This document shows, piece after piece, positions 1 through 8,287 of a stretch of DNA of 47,939 bases. The notes beneath the pieces are model-generated. The model saw only the letters and a program-made list of their open reading frames with translations. It ran no database searches and was not told the origin of the DNA. Within the stretch, counting starts at the first letter, position 1, and the number at the start of each line of letters is the position of its first letter. Origin of the DNA: Bacillota bacterium (GTDB lineage Bacteria; Bacillota; Dethiobacteria; DTU022); NCBI GenBank assembly GCA_029552125.1, contig JAKPEE010000028.1, forward strand, positions 1 through 47,939. Direction: 5' to 3'. Both the position numbers and the translations under genes were made by a program.

Positions 1-131
1 AACAACAAGGTCTTATCAGCTTAACAGGACTCTACCGTACGCTCCGTTACGTTTAAACGAACCGCCAGGTGCGTGGCACGCATGCCTGGTGGTGTGGGGG
101 GACGGGGGTTAGCCGCCCCCTCCTACCCGAT
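1..131 (+). mobile_element. Group II intron, 3' end only (domains V and VI)
   Basis: Domain V reads from about 59 to 93: lower stem 61-69 pairs with 85-93, there is a two-base bulge at 83-84, and an upper stem 70-73 pairs with 79-82; CGC in the lower stem sits where the catalytic triad lies. Domain VI follows (about 96-128), with stem 104-108/116-120, 100-102/121-123 and 97-99/126-128, leaving A125 bulged as the likely branch point. The intron should end near 131. The rest of the intron, including any reverse transcriptase gene, is left of the window. It sits just past the 3' end of fni, in the opposite orientation. The fold is read by eye; the exact splice boundary is inferred. Confidence 0.8.
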
Positions 132-164
132 GGGGGGTGTATCAGGTGACAGAATGCAGCGCGA

Positions 165-1232
165 TCAGGACCGCCTGGCATACTTGTTCACATCTATCCC
201 CCGCCTCTCCAGCCATGCGGCGGTAAAACCGGTGATCACCAGAGGTTTACGCCGCAGCTCTTCCAGGGTGGAGGCGCCGGTCATGAGCATGATCCGGCAC
301 AGATCGAGTTCCAGCCTGCCGATCTCGCGAATCAGGGCCCGCTTTCCTTTCTTCATCAGCAGGTATACGGGCAGTCCGGCCAGGCCCACCGCCGCGGCGC
401 CCAGGGCCAGGGCTTTGGCCATGTTCACACTGGAAGCCATGCCCCCGGCGGCGATAACCGGTATTTTACCCTGCACCGCTTCCAGTACTTCGATCAGGCT
501 GATGGCAGTGGGGAGGCCCCAGTTTAACAGGTCCGGAGGCAGCCGCCTGCCGGAGCGGCCGCTCTCGATAGATAAAAAATTGGTACCGCCGCGCCCGCCC
601 ACGTCGATAGCGGCCACACCGGCTTCCAGCAGCAACCGCGCCTGCTCCATGGCGATGCCAAAGCCCACCTCTTTGACGATTACCGGTACATCAACAGCCT
701 GAACCACAGCCCTGATCCGCTCCAGGTTGCCCCTGAAGCGGCAGTCTCCTTCGCCCATGGCCAGCTCCTGGGGTGCATTCAGGTGAATCTGTACGGCGGA
801 AGCGCCGACCATGCGCACCGCTTCCTGTGCCATCTCCGGGGTAGCATAAGCGCCCAGGTTGGCCCAGGTTATTCCGTGGGGGTTGACCCGGCGCACCACC
901 TTGAAAGTGGCCCGCACCGCGGGATGCTCCAGCGCGGCCATCTGTGAACCCACGGCCATGGGCAGGCCGCATTCCCGGGCTGTTTCCGCCAGGGCTGCGT
1001 TAATCCGCCGGGCCAGGGGCGTGCCCCCGGTAACCGCGTTAATAAAAAGAGGAGACCTTAAAGGCATCCCCAGCAGAGATGTCTTCAGGGTCACCCGGTT
1101 TAAATCCTGTTCAGGCAAGCAGTTGTGCACAAAATGAATCTCTGAAAAATCGGCCAGTCCCGGCTTCTGCCGCAGGCTCAAGGCAATGTGTTCATCTTTG
1201 CGGCGCAGCCTGGATTTTTTATTGCTGCTCAC
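165..1232 (-). CDS. fni: Type 2 isopentenyl-diphosphate delta-isomerase
   Basis: FMN- and NADPH-dependent enzyme that interconverts isopentenyl and dimethylallyl diphosphate. About 355 residues, normal for the family. The product shows the TIM-barrel features: RRKDEH near the N-terminus, NAVTGG, AVGSQMA, HLNAPQE, VIVKEVGFG, DVGGRGGTNF and AAGGMASS for FMN/phosphate binding. I choose GTG at 1232: it lies six bases after AGGAG, while the ATG at 1238 touches the Shine-Dalgarno directly and the TTG at 1265 has no good site. The start overlaps the last bases of the upstream ispH-rpsA gene, so the two are probably translationally coupled and act in consecutive isoprenoid steps. It is the last gene before the intron. 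Confidence 0.95.
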   Translation of the reverse strand: MSSNKKSRLRRKDEHIALSLRQKPGLADFSEIHFVHNCLPEQDLNRVTLKTSLLGMPLRSPLFINAVTGGTPLARRINAALAETARECGLPMAVGSQMAALEHPAVRATFKVVRRVNPHGITWANLGAYATPEMAQEAVRMVGASAVQIHLNAPQELAMGEGDCRFRGNLERIRAVVQAVDVPVIVKEVGFGIAMEQARLLLEAGVAAIDVGGRGGTNFLSIESGRSGRRLPPDLLNWGLPTAISLIEVLEAVQGKIPVIAAGGMASSVNMAKALALGAAAVGLAGLPVYLLMKKGKRALIREIGRLELDLCRIMLMTGASTLEELRRKPLVITGFTAAWLERRGIDVNKYARRS

Positions 1233-3528
1233 CGTCATCTCCTGTCTGCTCAGGTTCTTCTTCAACTGCGGTCTTTCCGGCCGCTTCTTCTTCAGCTTCT
1301 GCTGCGGCTATTTCTTCCGTTTCTTCTACGGTTTTTTCCGCCGCCGCTTCTTCTTCCGGGGCAGGTTCGGCTGCTGTTGCCGCTTCAGCCGCTTCAGCCG
1401 CCTCGGCCGTTTCAGCCGCTTCAGCCGCCTCGGCCTCTCCAGACGCTTCAACTGCTTCAGCAGTATCAACAGTTTCTTCTACCGGCGGTTCTTTCGCTAC
1501 GGGTTCCTGCGGCGCCGTATCTTCAGCGGCCTGGGCTGCACTTTTTTCCTGTTCGAACAGGTCGCCAAAAACATCCCCCAGGGTTACATTGCCGTTGTCA
1601 GCGCTGCGGTCAACGGCTTCTTCCGGCGGGTTGGCTGCGCCTCCCGCTTCCTTGATGCTCAGGCTGATACGCTTGGCCGCAGGCTTGATTTCGAGAATCT
1701 TAACATAAGTCTCTTCGCCTTCGTGCAGCACCTCGGAAGGATGTTTAATATGATAATCGGCAATTTGAGATATATGAACCAGGCCTTCCACACCCGGCCT
1801 CAACTCGACGAATGCGCCAAAATTGGCCAGGCGGGTAATCTTACCCTTCACAATCTGCCCGTTCTCCAGTTCCCTGAGAGCAAGGGTCCAGGGATCAGGT
1901 TGCGCCTGGCGCAGGCTTAAACTGACCCGCTCGCGCTCCGGGATGACTTCCAGCACTTTAACTTCAATTTCCTCTCCTACTTTGAGGACATCCCTGGAAT
2001 GGCCGACCCTTTCCCAGGCCAGCTCGGAGATATGGACCAGGCCGTCAATGCCGCCCACGTCCACAAAGGCGCCGAAATCGGTTAAGCGCCGCACCACCCC
2101 TTTGATGATGGAGCCCACTTCCAGCGATCGCAGGGCTTCTTCTTTTTTCCGGGCAGCTTCTTCCTCCAGAACTACCTTCCGGGACAGGATAACCTTGTCC
2201 TTTTCGCGGTTAAACTCAATCACCTTAAACGGCAGGGTTGCTCCGGCAAACTGGTTAAAGTCGGGGATATAACGTATATCCACCAGAGAACCGGGCATAA
2301 ATCCTTCAATGCCGGCACCCAGATCCAGAACCATGCCTGCGGAAACAACCTGCTTGACCCGGCCCTTTTCCACGGTCGCTTCGTTAAAAGCCTGCTCCAG
2401 TTCGCGCCATCTTTTCTCTTTAGCCAGGCGTTTATGCGAAACGGTTACATTGTCCTGATCGTCAACCTTTAGGACGGTCACCTCTATTTCGTCCCCCGGT
2501 GCGAACAGTTCCGGCAATGTTTCCCCTTCACTGAGGTATACCTCGTTTTTGGGCAACAGTGCCTCGGTTTTGTAACCGATGTCCACATAGACCTCATCCG
2601 GCGTGGCCCGGACCACCTTACCGGTGACCTGCTCTCCGGCCTGGACTGCTTTAAAATCAGCCCCGTCTTCAAATGTTACTTCGTTCTCGACTGCAAATCC
2701 TTCGTTCTCCATACTTTCCACAACCTCCTTTATCGTCCAGCGGGGAGTTGACGCTCCGGCCGTGACCAGTACATACCGGCAACCCCGTAAAAATTCAGGA
2801 TCCAACTCCCCTGCGTCTGCCACCCGGCATGTAGGCTTCACACTACTGCAAATTTCAACCAGGGCTCGTGTGTTGGCGCTGGTAGCGCTGCCCACCACTA
2901 CTACCGCGTCCGCCTCACGGGCCAGTTGAAGGGCTTCTTTCTGCCTCAGCCCGGTTTCCGGGCACAAGGTATCGAAAACCTGTCCCCCGGGAGCCCGGGC
3001 TAAGAATGCTGTTTTCACTTTATCAAATGCAGCCCTGTCTGCAGTAGTCTGGGCCAGCAGGGCTGACGGTTTTTCTAAATTGACCCGATCCAAATCTTGC
3101 ACCGCGGTCAACACTACCGCCCGCCCCTCCGACCATCCGACCAGGCCTACTACTTCAGGATGCCGGGGATCGCCGAATATAAGGACCTGTATTTGCTTCG
3201 CAGCCAGATCAGCAGCCAGGCGCTGCGCCCGCCTGACCCTGGCGCAGGTGCAGTCCCGCACCTCCAGGTTAAGCTTCTGGCATTGAACATACACCGCGGG
3301 GCTGACCCCATGGGTGCGAATAACCAAAATTCCACCAGGCGCCTCTTCCGGATCAGCCACGATGGCGGCGCCGCGGTCATGAAGATACCGGCTCACCGCC
3401 TCGTTATGTACCAGCGGACCCAGGATGCTGACAGGCACACCGCGCCCGGTTTCCGCCAGCACCGCCTCCACGGCCCGGGATACCCCCGAGCAGAAACCGG
3501 CGTGCCTGGCCACGCGAATCTTCAACAA
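1219..3528 (-). CDS. ispH: IspH (HMBPP reductase) fused to ribosomal protein S1-like domains
   Basis: A 769-residue fusion. Residues 1 to about 280 are 4-hydroxy-3-methylbut-2-enyl diphosphate reductase, the iron-sulfur enzyme ending the MEP pathway; cluster cysteines are visible in AGFCSG, DCTCAR and DTLCPETG, with histidines in LVHNE and RHPEV. Residues about 300 to 640 hold four S1 RNA-binding repeats (for example TGKVVRATPDEVYVDIGYK and GIDGLVHISEL). The tail from about 660 is low-complexity Ala/Glu. IspH-S1 fusions are known in Clostridia. The start is the first of two TTG codons, five bases after GGAGG. Whether the S1 part serves the ribosome is not decided by sequence. Confidence 0.95.
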   Translation of the reverse strand: MLKIRVARHAGFCSGVSRAVEAVLAETGRGVPVSILGPLVHNEAVSRYLHDRGAAIVADPEEAPGGILVIRTHGVSPAVYVQCQKLNLEVRDCTCARVRRAQRLAADLAAKQIQVLIFGDPRHPEVVGLVGWSEGRAVVLTAVQDLDRVNLEKPSALLAQTTADRAAFDKVKTAFLARAPGGQVFDTLCPETGLRQKEALQLAREADAVVVVGSATSANTRALVEICSSVKPTCRVADAGELDPEFLRGCRYVLVTAGASTPRWTIKEVVESMENEGFAVENEVTFEDGADFKAVQAGEQVTGKVVRATPDEVYVDIGYKTEALLPKNEVYLSEGETLPELFAPGDEIEVTVLKVDDQDNVTVSHKRLAKEKRWRELEQAFNEATVEKGRVKQVVSAGMVLDLGAGIEGFMPGSLVDIRYIPDFNQFAGATLPFKVIEFNREKDKVILSRKVVLEEEAARKKEEALRSLEVGSIIKGVVRRLTDFGAFVDVGGIDGLVHISELAWERVGHSRDVLKVGEEIEVKVLEVIPERERVSLSLRQAQPDPWTLALRELENGQIVKGKITRLANFGAFVELRPGVEGLVHISQIADYHIKHPSEVLHEGEETYVKILEIKPAAKRISLSIKEAGGAANPPEEAVDRSADNGNVTLGDVFGDLFEQEKSAAQAAEDTAPQEPVAKEPPVEETVDTAEAVEASGEAEAAEAAETAEAAEAAEAATAAEPAPEEEAAAEKTVEETEEIAAAEAEEEAAGKTAVEEEPEQTGDDGEQQ

Positions 3529-3565
3529 TAGCGCCTCCGTAAAAAACCTTCCGGCAATAGCTTAA

Positions 3566-4180
3566 TCATTCCGGGTCCATATTATCACCGTCGGGAAGCA
3601 AACATTTTATATTTTCCATAATCGTGGCGCTCATCTGTTCCAGCAAAACTTTTTTTTCTTCACGGTTGTTGTATTCTAATTTGTTTAAGCGAAAGGGTTT
3701 GCCAATGCGCACAATCAGCGGCCGCCCGGCGCGGTACGGTCCGGCAATGCCTACCGGGATAATGGGCACGCAGTCACGGCTGGCAATAAGGGCGGCGCCG
3801 TGCTGTGCTTTTTGCAATTGGCCTGTTTTACTGCGGGTACCTTCGGGGAACATGCCCAGCACCTTGTTTTCACTCAGGAGTTGAAAGGAACGGCGGATGG
3901 CGCTATAATCGGCAATATTCCGGTTTACGGGGTATGCTCCCCCGATGCGCAAAAAATAGGAGACAAAGCGATTGCGAAAAAGCTCTTCTTTGGCCATGAA
4001 ATGCACCTTTAACCGGCGGGGAAAAGCACAGCCCACCACCACTGGATCTATCCACTTAATATGATTGGCACAAATAATAAACGGGCCTTGTTCCGGTATG
4101 TTCTCCTGTCCGTAAACACGCCAGCGGTAGACAACTTTCAGGTAGAGGCAAAAAAGAAAATGGGCCAGCTTATAAAGCAA
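3566..4180 (-). CDS. plsC: 1-acyl-sn-glycerol-3-phosphate acyltransferase (PlsC family)
   Basis: Membrane-associated acyltransferase of phospholipid synthesis, converting lysophosphatidate to phosphatidate. 204 residues, typical of the short bacterial form. The HX4D motif is seen in NHIKWID and the substrate motif in FPEGTRSKTG; a hydrophobic N-terminal stretch (LAHFLFCLYLKVVY) fits membrane attachment. The start is TTG, about eight bases after AAGGTGAG. It lies between cmk and ispH-rpsA with short gaps, an arrangement common in Clostridia, and is probably cotranscribed with them. Confidence 0.92.
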   Translation of the reverse strand: MLYKLAHFLFCLYLKVVYRWRVYGQENIPEQGPFIICANHIKWIDPVVVGCAFPRRLKVHFMAKEELFRNRFVSYFLRIGGAYPVNRNIADYSAIRRSFQLLSENKVLGMFPEGTRSKTGQLQKAQHGAALIASRDCVPIIPVGIAGPYRAGRPLIVRIGKPFRLNKLEYNNREEKKVLLEQMSATIMENIKCLLPDGDNMDPE

Positions 4181-4215
4181 AAAATCGTCTCACCTTTCCG
4201 AAAAAAGTAACACCC

Positions 4216-4899
4216 TTATTCCTTTCTATTTCCCCGCACCACGTTCAGAATAGCCTCTACAACCTGGTCGAAGGTCCGGGTGGTGGTATCAATTACAAAG
4301 GCTCCGGGAACGATGGTCAGGGGAGAGTCATCTCTTCCGGAATCGATGCGATCACGCTCTTTTATCTCCGCGGCCACCTCTTCCAGTGATAGGTGCAGGC
4401 CTCGCTCGCGCTGCTCTTTCTGGCGCCGCCGCGCCCTTTCTTCCAATGAGGCGTCCAGGTAAAAGCGAAAATCGGCGTCGGGCATTACTTTTGAGGCAAT
4501 ATCCCGTCCCTCCATGATGATGCCGGGGGCGCGGGAAGCAATGTCCTGCTGCAGTTGCACCATCCTTCGCCGCACCTCTGGCAGAGCCGAAACCGGCGAG
4601 ACGTGGGCATTAACGTGCGGCTGCCGGATTTCCGCGGTAACGTCTTCTCCGTCCAGGAAAACCCGCTGCCCGTTCTCCACGTCCAGCGAGGTTCTCTTTA
4701 AAACTTCCTCCACCTTTTCCCGGTCGCTTAGGGGAACCTGTTCCCGGAGCAGCTTCAGGGTAACCGCGCGGTACATGGCTCCCGTATCCAGGTATTTAAT
4801 CCCCAGGCGGCGCGCCACTTCTCTGGCTACGGTACTTTTTCCGGCACCGGCCGGACCGTCTATAGCTATTTTGACATGGCTTATCGAATTCAGCGACAT
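4216..4899 (-). CDS. cmk: Cytidylate kinase
   Basis: Phosphorylates CMP and dCMP with ATP in pyrimidine nucleotide recycling. 227 residues, the usual size. The P-loop is GPAGAGKST near residue 16, followed by LGIKYLDTGAMYRAVTLK, the EGRDIASKVMPDADFRFYLDAS segment and the LID-like RDRIDSGRDDSPL region. The ATG has no clear Shine-Dalgarno, so the start is the least certain part. It heads the cmk-plsC-ispH run and follows aroH. Confidence 0.95.
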   Translation of the reverse strand: MSLNSISHVKIAIDGPAGAGKSTVAREVARRLGIKYLDTGAMYRAVTLKLLREQVPLSDREKVEEVLKRTSLDVENGQRVFLDGEDVTAEIRQPHVNAHVSPVSALPEVRRRMVQLQQDIASRAPGIIMEGRDIASKVMPDADFRFYLDASLEERARRRQKEQRERGLHLSLEEVAAEIKERDRIDSGRDDSPLTIVPGAFVIDTTTRTFDQVVEAILNVVRGNRKE

Positions 4900-4975
4900 A
4901 ATAATATAATTTTCGCTATGTAAATGAAAATACCTTTTTTTAGTGTCAAAAGAAAAGCCGGCCAGGGCAAAAAAC

Positions 4976-5341
4976 CTAATCTTCCCTTAACCGGCGGGTT
5001 TCACCTAAATAAATATGCCTGATTTGATCCTGGGGCAACGCTGTGTTCACCAGCATTAATACCCGGATACAGCGAGGCAAGGCGCCGGGAACCTCCATCT
5101 CCAGGTGGCCAAAAAGAGGCACCGCTTCCCAACCCAACTGGCGCGCCGCCCGGGCCGGAAAAGCGGCATTCAAATCGGGCGTGGCTGAAAAATGAATGGC
5201 CGCAATATCGGTAATTTTCACGTTGTTGCCGGCAATCATCTGCTGCAAAAGCTCGCGCGTGGCGCTTAAAATAGCTTCAGCCGTATTCGCTTCCGCCGCT
5301 ACTGCTCCCCTGATGCCGCGGACCGCTACCACACAAACCAC
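4976..5341 (-). CDS. aroH: Chorismate mutase, monofunctional AroH type
   Basis: Turns chorismate into prephenate for phenylalanine and tyrosine synthesis. 121 residues, the size of the Bacillus AroH trimer subunit. Diagnostic segments are VAVRGIRGAVAAEANTAEAI at the N-terminus (active-site arginine), FSATPDLNAAFPARAARQLGW, and PLFGHLEMEVPGALPRCIRVLML. It lies 15 bp after the end of the unknown membrane protein gene (5357) and before cmk. Confidence 0.95.
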   Translation of the reverse strand: MVCVVAVRGIRGAVAAEANTAEAILSATRELLQQMIAGNNVKITDIAAIHFSATPDLNAAFPARAARQLGWEAVPLFGHLEMEVPGALPRCIRVLMLVNTALPQDQIRHIYLGETRRLRED

Positions 5342-5356
5342 CTCGTCAGGCCGGTT

Positions 5357-5872
5357 CTACTCGCCGTTTTGGGGGATGGCCCAGCCAATTAAATCATAAT
5401 CGCCGTAAGCCATCACCTGAGTTCCGACCTGTGGACTGGACAAACCCCGGGTAGAGACAACTTCAATCACCGCCGGCTGCTCCCGGGTGATCTCTCCCCG
5501 CACTTCGATAATATCTCCCGGGTTTACATAAACAATAAGATTTCCCGCTTCCAGAATGCCTACCGGGGCCCCGTTGCACAGCACTTCCAGGGGGCCTTCA
5601 CCTTTGCGCAAGCCCAGTTCAATCCAGTAAATGCTGTCCGCAGCCCTTTGCCCCGGCGACGCTGTTGTCCTTGCCCCCGGACCTACTTCTTCGAACCAGT
5701 TGTAGGGCCTACCTTCCAGGGACTCGGTCCTGTTTAAAAAGAAACGGGCTCTGGCGTTGGTCATGATTATCTGGCTTAAGACAATCAGCGCCACGACGAT
5801 GAGGGCGGCACCGAACAGGTAACGTTCCACCCGGGGCGCCCATTCCTTAAACCAGTTTTGCAGGAAATTCAC
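5357..5872 (-). CDS. Membrane-anchored protein of unknown function, 171 aa
   Basis: I do not recognise a named family. Residues about 19-37 form one transmembrane helix (FGAALIVVALIVLSQIIM), with Arg- and Glu-rich sequence before it, so the rest is probably outside the cell. The outer part looks beta-rich (LEVLCNGAPVGILEAGNLIVYVNPGDIIEVRGE) and contains a stretch reminiscent of small beta-barrel domains. The start is GTG, nine bases after GAGGAGGGG. That Shine-Dalgarno lies inside a leader inverted repeat (5879-5916). Genes around it (168-aa unknown upstream, aroH downstream) are on the same strand. Confidence 0.75.
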   Translation of the reverse strand: MNFLQNWFKEWAPRVERYLFGAALIVVALIVLSQIIMTNARARFFLNRTESLEGRPYNWFEEVGPGARTTASPGQRAADSIYWIELGLRKGEGPLEVLCNGAPVGILEAGNLIVYVNPGDIIEVRGEITREQPAVIEVVSTRGLSSPQVGTQVMAYGDYDLIGWAIPQNGE

Positions 5873-5878
5873 TTCTGC

Positions 5879-5916
5879 TTCCCCTCCTCAACTTATTGTG
5901 AGGCCAAGAAGGGGAA
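5879..5916 (-). promoter_or_regulatory. Leader hairpin that can cover the ribosome binding site of the 171-aa gene
   Basis: On the minus strand TTCCCC pairs with GGGGAA (5911-5916 with 5879-5884) and CCTCA pairs with TGAGG (5899-5903 with 5886-5890). The GAGGAGGGG Shine-Dalgarno of the gene starting at 5872 is in the 3' arm. The pairing is seen; a regulatory role is inferred. Confidence 0.35.
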
Positions 5917-5952
5917 TTTATTCTGTTAGCCTGCCCAAAGCGCTTACCCGTA

Positions 5953-6459
5953 TTACTTTAGCTCATATTCCCGAAGCCGCTGCTGCATCGTTTCGCTTAA
6001 CTTGAAAAACAATCGCTCCAGTTCCCGGCTGCTCAGGCTCGCCTGCGCCGGTTCCAGTATTTCAATACGCTTAAACTCTTCCCGGCAGATAAATTGCACG
6101 CAATCTTCCAGAGAATCAACTATGGCTGTTATCTCCATGGGCGCATAAAAGAGAATATCGTCCTCCACTTCATCGTAGACCGAGTAGAGTTCAAAAAAAT
6201 CGGTTTCTTCTATGCGCACACCCTGCAGGGGGACATTTCGCCACATCGCTGCTTGCCGCTGCCGCAGTTCTTCGGCGACTTCCCTGGACTTTTTTCCTCC
6301 GAAAATAAACCGTGACGGCCGGGGCACTCCGCGGTAATCAAAACGCACTTTAATTTTAAATTTCTTATTTGCTGGCGCCTGCGCCTTGGGAACGGGGAAC
6401 TCGGAAGCTGATTCCCTGCGGTCTTCCAGTTGCGTCCGCAACATTGCCTGAACCCCCAT
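5953..6459 (-). CDS. Hypothetical protein, 168 aa, soluble
   Basis: Not recognised. No signal peptide or membrane segment. The N-terminal 30 residues are polar and rich in Ala/Pro, then comes a compact region with alternating charged and hydrophobic residues (FKIKVRFDYRGVPRPSRFIFGGKKS, DDILFYAPMEITAIVDSLEDCVQFI) and a C-terminal helix (LERLFFKLSETMQQRLREY). Two ATG starts are possible: 6459 without a site, and 6444 with a modest GGGG upstream. It stands after the B12 uptake operon and before the 171-aa membrane protein on the same strand. Confidence 0.6.
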   Translation of the reverse strand: MGVQAMLRTQLEDRRESASEFPVPKAQAPANKKFKIKVRFDYRGVPRPSRFIFGGKKSREVAEELRQRQAAMWRNVPLQGVRIEETDFFELYSVYDEVEDDILFYAPMEITAIVDSLEDCVQFICREEFKRIEILEPAQASLSSRELERLFFKLSETMQQRLREYELK

Positions 6460-6647
6460 CCAGTGTCGCTAGCCGGATCGCTAAATATCGACTTTTTTAT
6501 TTTTTTATTCTCTCATTTATTTTAAATTCCTGCAAGGGACTAATTAGGGGCGGGACAGCACGGGGAAACTGAAATATCCGCTGGACATGATCATTCTATC
6601 CGGACAAAGTACCCGGCAAAAAAAACTCCAGGCGGGCGCCGCGTTGT
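6460..6647. other. Intergenic region, AT-rich centre
   Basis: Gap between the end of btuD and the 168-aa gene. Bases 6485-6530 are very A/T-rich (a run of A on the minus strand) and may hold the promoter of the downstream unit. I see no clear -10/-35 pair, terminator hairpin or gene. Confidence 0.4.
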
Positions 6648-7946
6648 TTATTCAGCTTTATCTGGCGGGGGCGCCTGCCCCAGGAGGCAGGCCAGTTCTT
6701 CCAGGAGTGCCTGATCAAGGCGGGGTACGGTTACGGCGCCGCTGTCCAGCAGGCGCTGGTAAGCTGCCCGCCCTTTTCCTGAAGCAAAATCGCGCTGTTC
6801 AACGGCCGGCTCACAGATCACGTATACCGGCAGCCCCTGCTCCCGGGCATAGCAGGCCGCCTCAATATTGAGCAGGTTGCCGGTCCCGACGAAAAAGGGA
6901 GCTAAAATCAAGGCGCCGGCCTTATCGATCAGGGCCAGGTTTTCACGGTGGCGGGCTTCACTGATGGGCGAAAAAGGTGCTTCTTCGACCATGGCCAGCC
7001 CGAGACGGCGGGCGGTGGCCCAATCGCTGTCGCCCACGCTAAGCACCCCCGCGGAGAGGGGAAAGCCCCGCAGGTACAGCTCGTTGATCAGGGGGGTGGC
7101 GCTGCCTCCTCCGCCGATGATATGGAGCCTGCGGCGGCCGGTGTTATTGTTTTTGGCGGGACTGCTCGTGGAGATGGGGATAACTTGGGGCGCTCCATCC
7201 AGGGGGTGCGGTTCGATCAGCACCTCAGTGCGGTAGACTTCAAGTATATTTTCGCGGGTCAGCACCTCTTTTGGAGTGCCGCAGGCAAAAACCTTGCCCC
7301 GGTAGAGCATGATCATTTTGCGGCAGTAGCGGGAGGCCAGATTGAGATCGTGCATAACCGCAACCACAGTGATCCGCTCCCGGGTATTGAGGCTATGCAA
7401 AAGTTCCAGCAGCTCCACCTGGTAGCCCAGGTCAAGAAACGAGGTGGGCTCGTCGAGCAGCAGGTACGGGGTTTCCTGGGCTAAAGCCCGGGCCAGTATC
7501 ACCCGCTGCTGCTCCCCGCCGCTCAAGGCGAAAAGCTCCCGTTCCCGCAGGTGGTAGCATCCGGTCAGGTGCATGGCCCGGATGACGGCACGGCGATCCG
7601 CTTCACGCATGGGGCTGAAACGATTCAGGTAAGGGTAGCGCCCCATGGCCACCACATCTTCGACCACAAAATTGAAACCGGCATTCTGGCCCTGGCTGAC
7701 CATGGAGAGCCGCCGGGCCAACTCCCGGCGGCTCCAGCGCTGCAGCTCTTTCCCATCCAGGATAATCTCGCCGCCGGCCGGAGCCAGTATGGCGGCCATA
7801 TTTTTCAGCAGGGTTGATTTGCCGCTGCCGTTGGGGCCGATGATGCAGGTAAAATCCCCCTGGTCAATGATCAGGTTAATAGCCTGCAGCACCGCGGCAT
7901 CTTTGTATTCAAAAGAAACACCGTGCACCTTGATTTGCTGAACCAT
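6648..7946 (-). CDS. btuD: Cobalamin ABC transporter ATPase (BtuD type) with extra C-terminal domain
   Basis: ATPase that powers corrinoid import with BtuC and BtuF. Residues 1 to about 255 are a FecE/BtuD-type ABC domain: Walker A GPNGSGKST, signature LSGGEQQRV, Walker B YLLLDEPTSFLDL, switch MHDLN. A further 170 residues follow (from IIGGGGSATPLI to the end), with a glycine-rich loop, GVLSVGDSDWATARRLG and APFFVGTGNLLN; its function is unknown to me, though I recall similar extensions in other B12 ABC ATPases. The start is ATG 7946, preceded by GAGG; an ORF extending to 8042 reads through low-complexity leader sequence and is not used. Confidence 0.9.
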   Translation of the reverse strand: MVQQIKVHGVSFEYKDAAVLQAINLIIDQGDFTCIIGPNGSGKSTLLKNMAAILAPAGGEIILDGKELQRWSRRELARRLSMVSQGQNAGFNFVVEDVVAMGRYPYLNRFSPMREADRRAVIRAMHLTGCYHLRERELFALSGGEQQRVILARALAQETPYLLLDEPTSFLDLGYQVELLELLHSLNTRERITVVAVMHDLNLASRYCRKMIMLYRGKVFACGTPKEVLTRENILEVYRTEVLIEPHPLDGAPQVIPISTSSPAKNNNTGRRRLHIIGGGGSATPLINELYLRGFPLSAGVLSVGDSDWATARRLGLAMVEEAPFSPISEARHRENLALIDKAGALILAPFFVGTGNLLNIEAACYAREQGLPVYVICEPAVEQRDFASGKGRAAYQRLLDSGAVTVPRLDQALLEELACLLGQAPPPDKAE

Positions 7947-8052
7947 TGCTTTCGCCTCAACTTTAATCCTGATCCCGGGCGCGGCACGCCGCGCCCCTGC
8001 CCATCTACCCTGGCCCAATCCCCTCCACCCTGCCTCCCCCACCTGGACTTTT

Positions 8053-8087
8053 GGAAGTTGGATGTTAGAGGTCGGAGGTTAGATTTC
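8053..8087. repeat. Degenerate heptanucleotide array
   Basis: Five seven-base units, related to GGAGGTT. The 20-base core GTTAGAGGTCGGAGGTTAGA at 8064-8083 recurs exactly, inverted, at 16797-16816. It lies in the gap between btuC and btuD. Confidence 0.7.
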
Positions 8088-8233
8088 CTTTTCCCATAAC
8101 TCTGCTTTCTACAGTTGCTGATGCCGTTTGTCCCGCCACAAAAAATTTTTCCAGAATTCCATTAGACCACCCAAAGCCAGCTTTCCGCTACTCTTGTCTA
8201 CTGCAAGCAGCCCGCTTAATCCCCCCTCCCTAA

Positions 8234-8256
8234 CCCTCCCCCACAAGGGGGAAGGG
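8234..8256. repeat. GC-rich palindrome
   Basis: CCCTCCCCC at 8234-8242 faces GGGGGAAGGG at 8247-8256 across a four-base loop. Closely related palindromes are at 16553-16575 and 16840-16862, and a weaker one near 37649-37667. Confidence 0.7.
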
Positions 8257-8287
8257 GATGTTGAAAACCCCTGCTTTGAATCTATTC

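Noticed and set aside
1186-1920. Plus-strand open frames full of Phe/Arg or Ser/Ala
   Set aside because: They are the antisense of the Ala/Glu tail and S1 repeats of IspH-S1; low complexity, no ribosome site, no family likeness.
7947-8042. N-terminal extension of the BtuD ATPase
   Set aside because: ABC homology begins just after ATG 7946, which has a GAGG site; the extension is Gly/Arg-rich leader sequence.
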